Source: Sipunculus nudus (taxonomy: Eukaryota; Annelida; Sipuncula; Golfingiida; Sipunculidae). From it: a stretch of 64,000 nucleotides of DNA. Numbering within the stretch: the first letter of the stretch is position 1; each line of letters starts with the position of its first letter. Below the pieces are notes generated by a model, which saw only the letters and a program-made list of their open reading frames with translations, did no database searches and had not been told where the DNA came from. Shown here piece after piece: positions 60,636-64,000 of this stretch. A program made the position numbers and the translations under genes. Location of the stretch: NCBI GenBank assembly GCA_026874595.1, contig CM049319.1:4862601-4926600 (forward strand), written 5' to 3'.

Positions 60636-61394
60636 AGGGGAGGTCCGGTCCGGACCGACAACAAAATTCCGGGCCGCCTATCCCTGGACCAAACCGGTCC
60701 GGACCGACAACACAAAATACCGGCCGCCTATCCCTGGACCCAACCGATCCGGACCGCCCTTTCTTAATCTATTTAATTATTTGAGCTATTGCTGCATTCT
60801 TTTCTTTGTGATGACTGATAAGTATGAAATGCAACCCTAGTTTCAGACAATGTGCTTTTCTTCTGAATAAAGACTTCTTAACCACAATAAACATACGAGA
60901 ACAACAGACAAAACTTTTGTTTCGAGTAAGATGTTCAAAATCTTGTTTAAACAGAATTTCAAGGCCTTTGAAGGCGGATAGGGAGTGGTGGTGGGAATTC
61001 TTTTAATATATCAACTTTTGTGTGCTTAATGAAACTTGCATTATCTTATTTTTATCCAAAGGGCTCAAATCTAGGGGCCCATGCCGGCCAAGAGCACATG
61101 TAGACAAAAGGAAACTGCTGGAAATACGGAAGTCATTTGTAATTCAATGAAACTATAATGTATAATATACTAATGGTGTATTTCCTTACAATAAGCTACC
61201 AGTATTGCAGTTAAAGCTTTGTAAAAGGGGGATTTTTATTAACGTATAATATATATTTAAGGATAGAAAATATATTAAAACAACTCATTCAAATCATTTA
61301 TTTTTTAAAATTATTAAATGAATGGACCGGACCGCTTGGACCGGTCCATCTTTAGAACTGGACCGCCAACAGCAGGACCGGACCAGCACCTCCA
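60636..61394. mobile_element. hAT-like MITE rich in GGTCCGG words
   Basis: The unit is flanked by the 9 bp direct repeat CTCCATACC (60627-60635 and 61395-61403). Its ends are imperfect inverted repeats, AGGGGAGGTCCGGTCCGG on the left and AGTGGAGGTGCTGGTCCGG when the right end is read on the other strand (offset by about one base depending on the duplication length chosen). Both ends are dense in GGACCGG/CCGGTCC words. There is no transposase. A 7-9 bp duplication with A/T-G-rich ends suggests hAT-type mobilisation; this is inference. Confidence 0.65.
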
Positions 61395-61403
61395 CTCCAT
61401 ACC

Positions 61404-63883
61404 TAGGAATGTCTGACAGGGAGAGTTACTTACTGAGAGTAAGTGCCAAAAAATAAAGTTACAATTTATGTCCCAATTAAGTTATGAGTTATTATGAGTA
61501 ACAGTATAGATTGTCGCATTTCCTCACGTTAACGCCGACTATCGTGATTTGAACATATATGAAATGTGAGAACACCATTTCCGTTTTCCATCCTTGTTCC
61601 AGTGATGTGAAAGTAAAACCGGGCCCTTTTTTGAAAACATTATCTTAAAATTATCTCAATGACATCTCATGAGTTACAACATTAAACCACCGGACATTCA
61701 CTGGAAAAACGAACCCTCCCAATGTAGTATTGTAAAATATAAAACCGAAAGCACTTTTATTCTTTTCTTGATCCCTTTTCGACTAAGTTCCTCTATGTAT
61801 TAACTTCAGTAAGGTCAGATTTTCAAGTTAAACTGGGAACACGGCACTTTTACCCATTTTTGATCTTACTTTGGTGCAATATATACTGAAAACATTTAAG
61901 AGAGTCGGTTTAAACACAAGGGTGGTTATAGTTTATAGTCCTATTAACGTTTGCTGACTTTAAATTGTTATAATTTAATGTGTTCGTTACCAGGGTTACT
62001 GGCGTCATTGATCACAGAAAAGTTGCATTCATCCGTGTCTGTTTAGTTATTTGAAGAATCGCTAAGAAACTACAGACTCAGTCCCCATTAATAAATTGTG
62101 TAGGATCAAGATATGAAGATTTAAAATGCAGATACATGATCTGTCTCAGTATGACTGCCTTGGAGACGGTGTGCGCTCTATGGAGTGATACTGTATAGAT
62201 ATCATCGATTTTAATCTTCTGGCATATTTGCAAAGTTCGCCCTATTTTAACGAAGCTGTTATTTTTCTTTCTCTGAAATACAGTCTATAACTTAACTTTG
62301 ACATATAAGGCTACATAATGCGTATAAAAAAGTGCCAGCTTTAGTCGTGACGACTCAGACGAGGGTTAAACTGATTTGCCGTATCAGTTCTCCGTCAGCA
62401 AAATTCACAACATGGTTGGCACTGTGCCAAGAGATAACGCTCCGTCCCGGGCTGCCTGCGCGACCTAGTGACATACTAGCCCGGACGACTGTGGTTCCGT
62501 CAACACAAGACCAGCAGCCACCACAACACTGCTCTAACTTCTTTAAGTGTTATATCTGGGCAGAAATGAACCACAGGCGCTCGAATTGTTATAAGGATTA
62601 ATTTGGGTAAAATCTGTTAATTTTCGGAGTTAATTTGGTAATATGTCACTTATCGGATCTGGTGTTGTCCTGGCGTGTTTTTGTAAACGAAATGCTCGAT
62701 CTTTCATTATTTAATCTTTCCAACATCGCCATTTAAGTAATGGAAATATCTAATTAACAGAAAAGTAACATATTGTACCAAAATTCATACTTTTAACAAA
62801 TCGAGCGCCTGTGAACGGACACAGAGAATTTTTTGTTCAGTCGAGTAAGCTCGCATTATATTCTTGAAGGTATATCCGAATATGATGATTTTACCATCCG
62901 TCAAACACCGGTACGCATGCGCAGCCACGCCACTTAAACGGTCGACATTCACGGTCATATATGCTTCTTGATGTAGAACTAGCACCGTAGAGATTTAAGC
63001 GTGGGTAAAACACCCCATTTTTGGATTAAATAAATCCCTAGTTAATCCGATAGGGTAACTGTTATGTGAGTCGTCACATGTCCCACTGTCACGTGATCTT
63101 CAATATTGCAATAGCTCAACAGCTAGCTCAAGAATATTGATACTGACGATTTTAAATTGTGATCCTTTTCAGATTTATGCCATGGAGGCATATTATAACC
63201 CCTGCCTCCTTATCGTAACAAGCAGGCATTTATTCTTGTTTAACCGTTTTATGGCAATATATTTGTTAAAACTTGCAAACTTGATTCAACCTCACCCATA
63301 CCAAACTTATACCAAGTCATTATTTGACTTGTTGTTTTATGAAATTCACTCATTTTTCTCAATCACAGCTTTGTCTACTATGGGACAAATTGTGAATATG
63401 CTATTTGTGCCAATGCCAAATTCCTTTTTTTATATTTATTTCCAACTCCCAAGTCTCTCTTCATATACTTATTCCGATTACAAATGCAAAAACAATTTAA
63501 GTACCTGCTAATTCTAAAGTTGGATAAAACGGATTTGTAAGCTACATTTCTTGTTTATTTGATTATATCATTTCAACAGTATCTGGGTATTTCAGTTAAT
63601 CGACCATAACTATTAAATGGCCATTTTTGCTTCAATATGTTTATTCTCTCTTTCCTTTATTATTTATTTCTCATTTGATTATTTACCCTGTTAGCCTGTA
63701 TGGTTATTCTTTATTATATTTCCTTGCCAGGCCATGTGCGACTGTAGGCGCTGTATACATGTCATTTTCTCTATACTTTTATTTGTTAATTGTATCTGAA
63801 CAGTCTTACCTGATGAGTGCAGCACGTAGCACAAAACCAAGTAGTATTAATATGTCTGACAAAATTTGATTCCTCTATTTGTA

Positions 63884-63886
<3 letters not shown>
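61404..63886. other. No supported gene
   Basis: Open frames of 60-124 residues (for example 63137-63511) lack recognisable domains and are hydrophobic or AT-driven. No RNA gene or bounded repeat recognised. Confidence 0.5.
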
Positions 63887-63951
<65 letters not shown>

Positions 63952-63955
63952 TATA
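63885..63955. repeat. (AT)n microsatellite
   Basis: Long AT dinucleotide run with a TACAT interruption near the right end. Confidence 0.9.
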
Positions 63956-64000
63956 TTCCCCCTGATCTGCCCCGTGCACAGCACTATCTACATGCCTCAG

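Noticed and set aside
62332-62601. 89-codon frame ending with CYIWAEMNHRRSNC
   Set aside because: The cysteine-rich end superficially resembles a zinc knuckle, but the spacing does not fit CX2CX4HX4C and no flanking gag features are present.
63137-63511. 124-codon hydrophobic frame
   Set aside because: Composition follows the T-rich sequence; no recognisable domain or homologue from memory.

Overview
This 64 kb window is AT-rich eukaryotic nuclear DNA. It has one clear host gene with canonical splice sites (AG/GTAGGT donor, TTTTCAG acceptor). The rest is non-coding sequence full of microsatellites, tandem arrays and transposable elements. A GT10 fucosyltransferase, a BEL/Pao element, a Ty3/Gypsy relic with integrase ahead of reverse transcriptase, L1/Tx1-like LINE relics and many MITE-like repeats together suggest a marine invertebrate, most likely a lophotrochozoan such as a mollusc. 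The taxon is inference, and nothing here identifies a species.

Layout. 1-9.4 kb: no host gene; one interspersed repeat family (called family A here) appears at 1.1 kb and 6.2 kb, with a possible LINE 3' tail at 1.4-2.1 kb. 9.45-11.1 kb: a tandem array of ~22-24 bp units organised into a 158 bp higher-order repeat. 11.1-12.1 kb: two or three degenerate ~300 bp repeats. 12.9-16.85 kb, minus strand: a two-exon alpha-1,3-fucosyltransferase-like gene (428 aa), a predicted type II Golgi membrane enzyme. 17.4-18.8 kb: an ATATT-type satellite and a near-perfect ~210 bp palindrome. 18.8-30 kb: no supported gene; more family A copies and short tandem repeats. 30.1-33.2 kb: decayed minus-strand LINE, abutting a 269 bp inverted-repeat element.

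35.5-51.3 kb is a nest of transposons. The outermost layer is a badly decayed Ty3/Gypsy element whose surviving domains run gag, protease, integrase, reverse transcriptase, RNase H, a Ty1/copia-like order known from the Gmr1-like group. Its reading frame breaks near 37.47 kb and resumes near 48.25 kb. Inside lies a ~2.3 kb non-coding insert carrying 61 bp direct repeats. Inside that is a nearly intact 8.43 kb BEL/Pao retrotransposon (39652-48083) with two 516 bp LTRs differing at one base and a 5 bp target duplication AGGTG. Its gag and pol share one frame, split by a single TAA between two zinc knuckles.

51.7-52.9 kb holds the 3' end of a plus-strand LINE of the same general type. 55.3 kb has another family A copy. 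57.1-59.7 kb is a 2.58 kb unit bounded by identical 469 bp direct repeats. 60.6-61.4 kb is a 759 bp inverted-repeat element rich in GGTCCGG words. The remainder has no supportable gene. The host gene and the transposons show no sign of working together. The main interest is the young BEL element, its Gag/Pol stop, the reordered Gypsy relic, and several structured repeats that may be undescribed.
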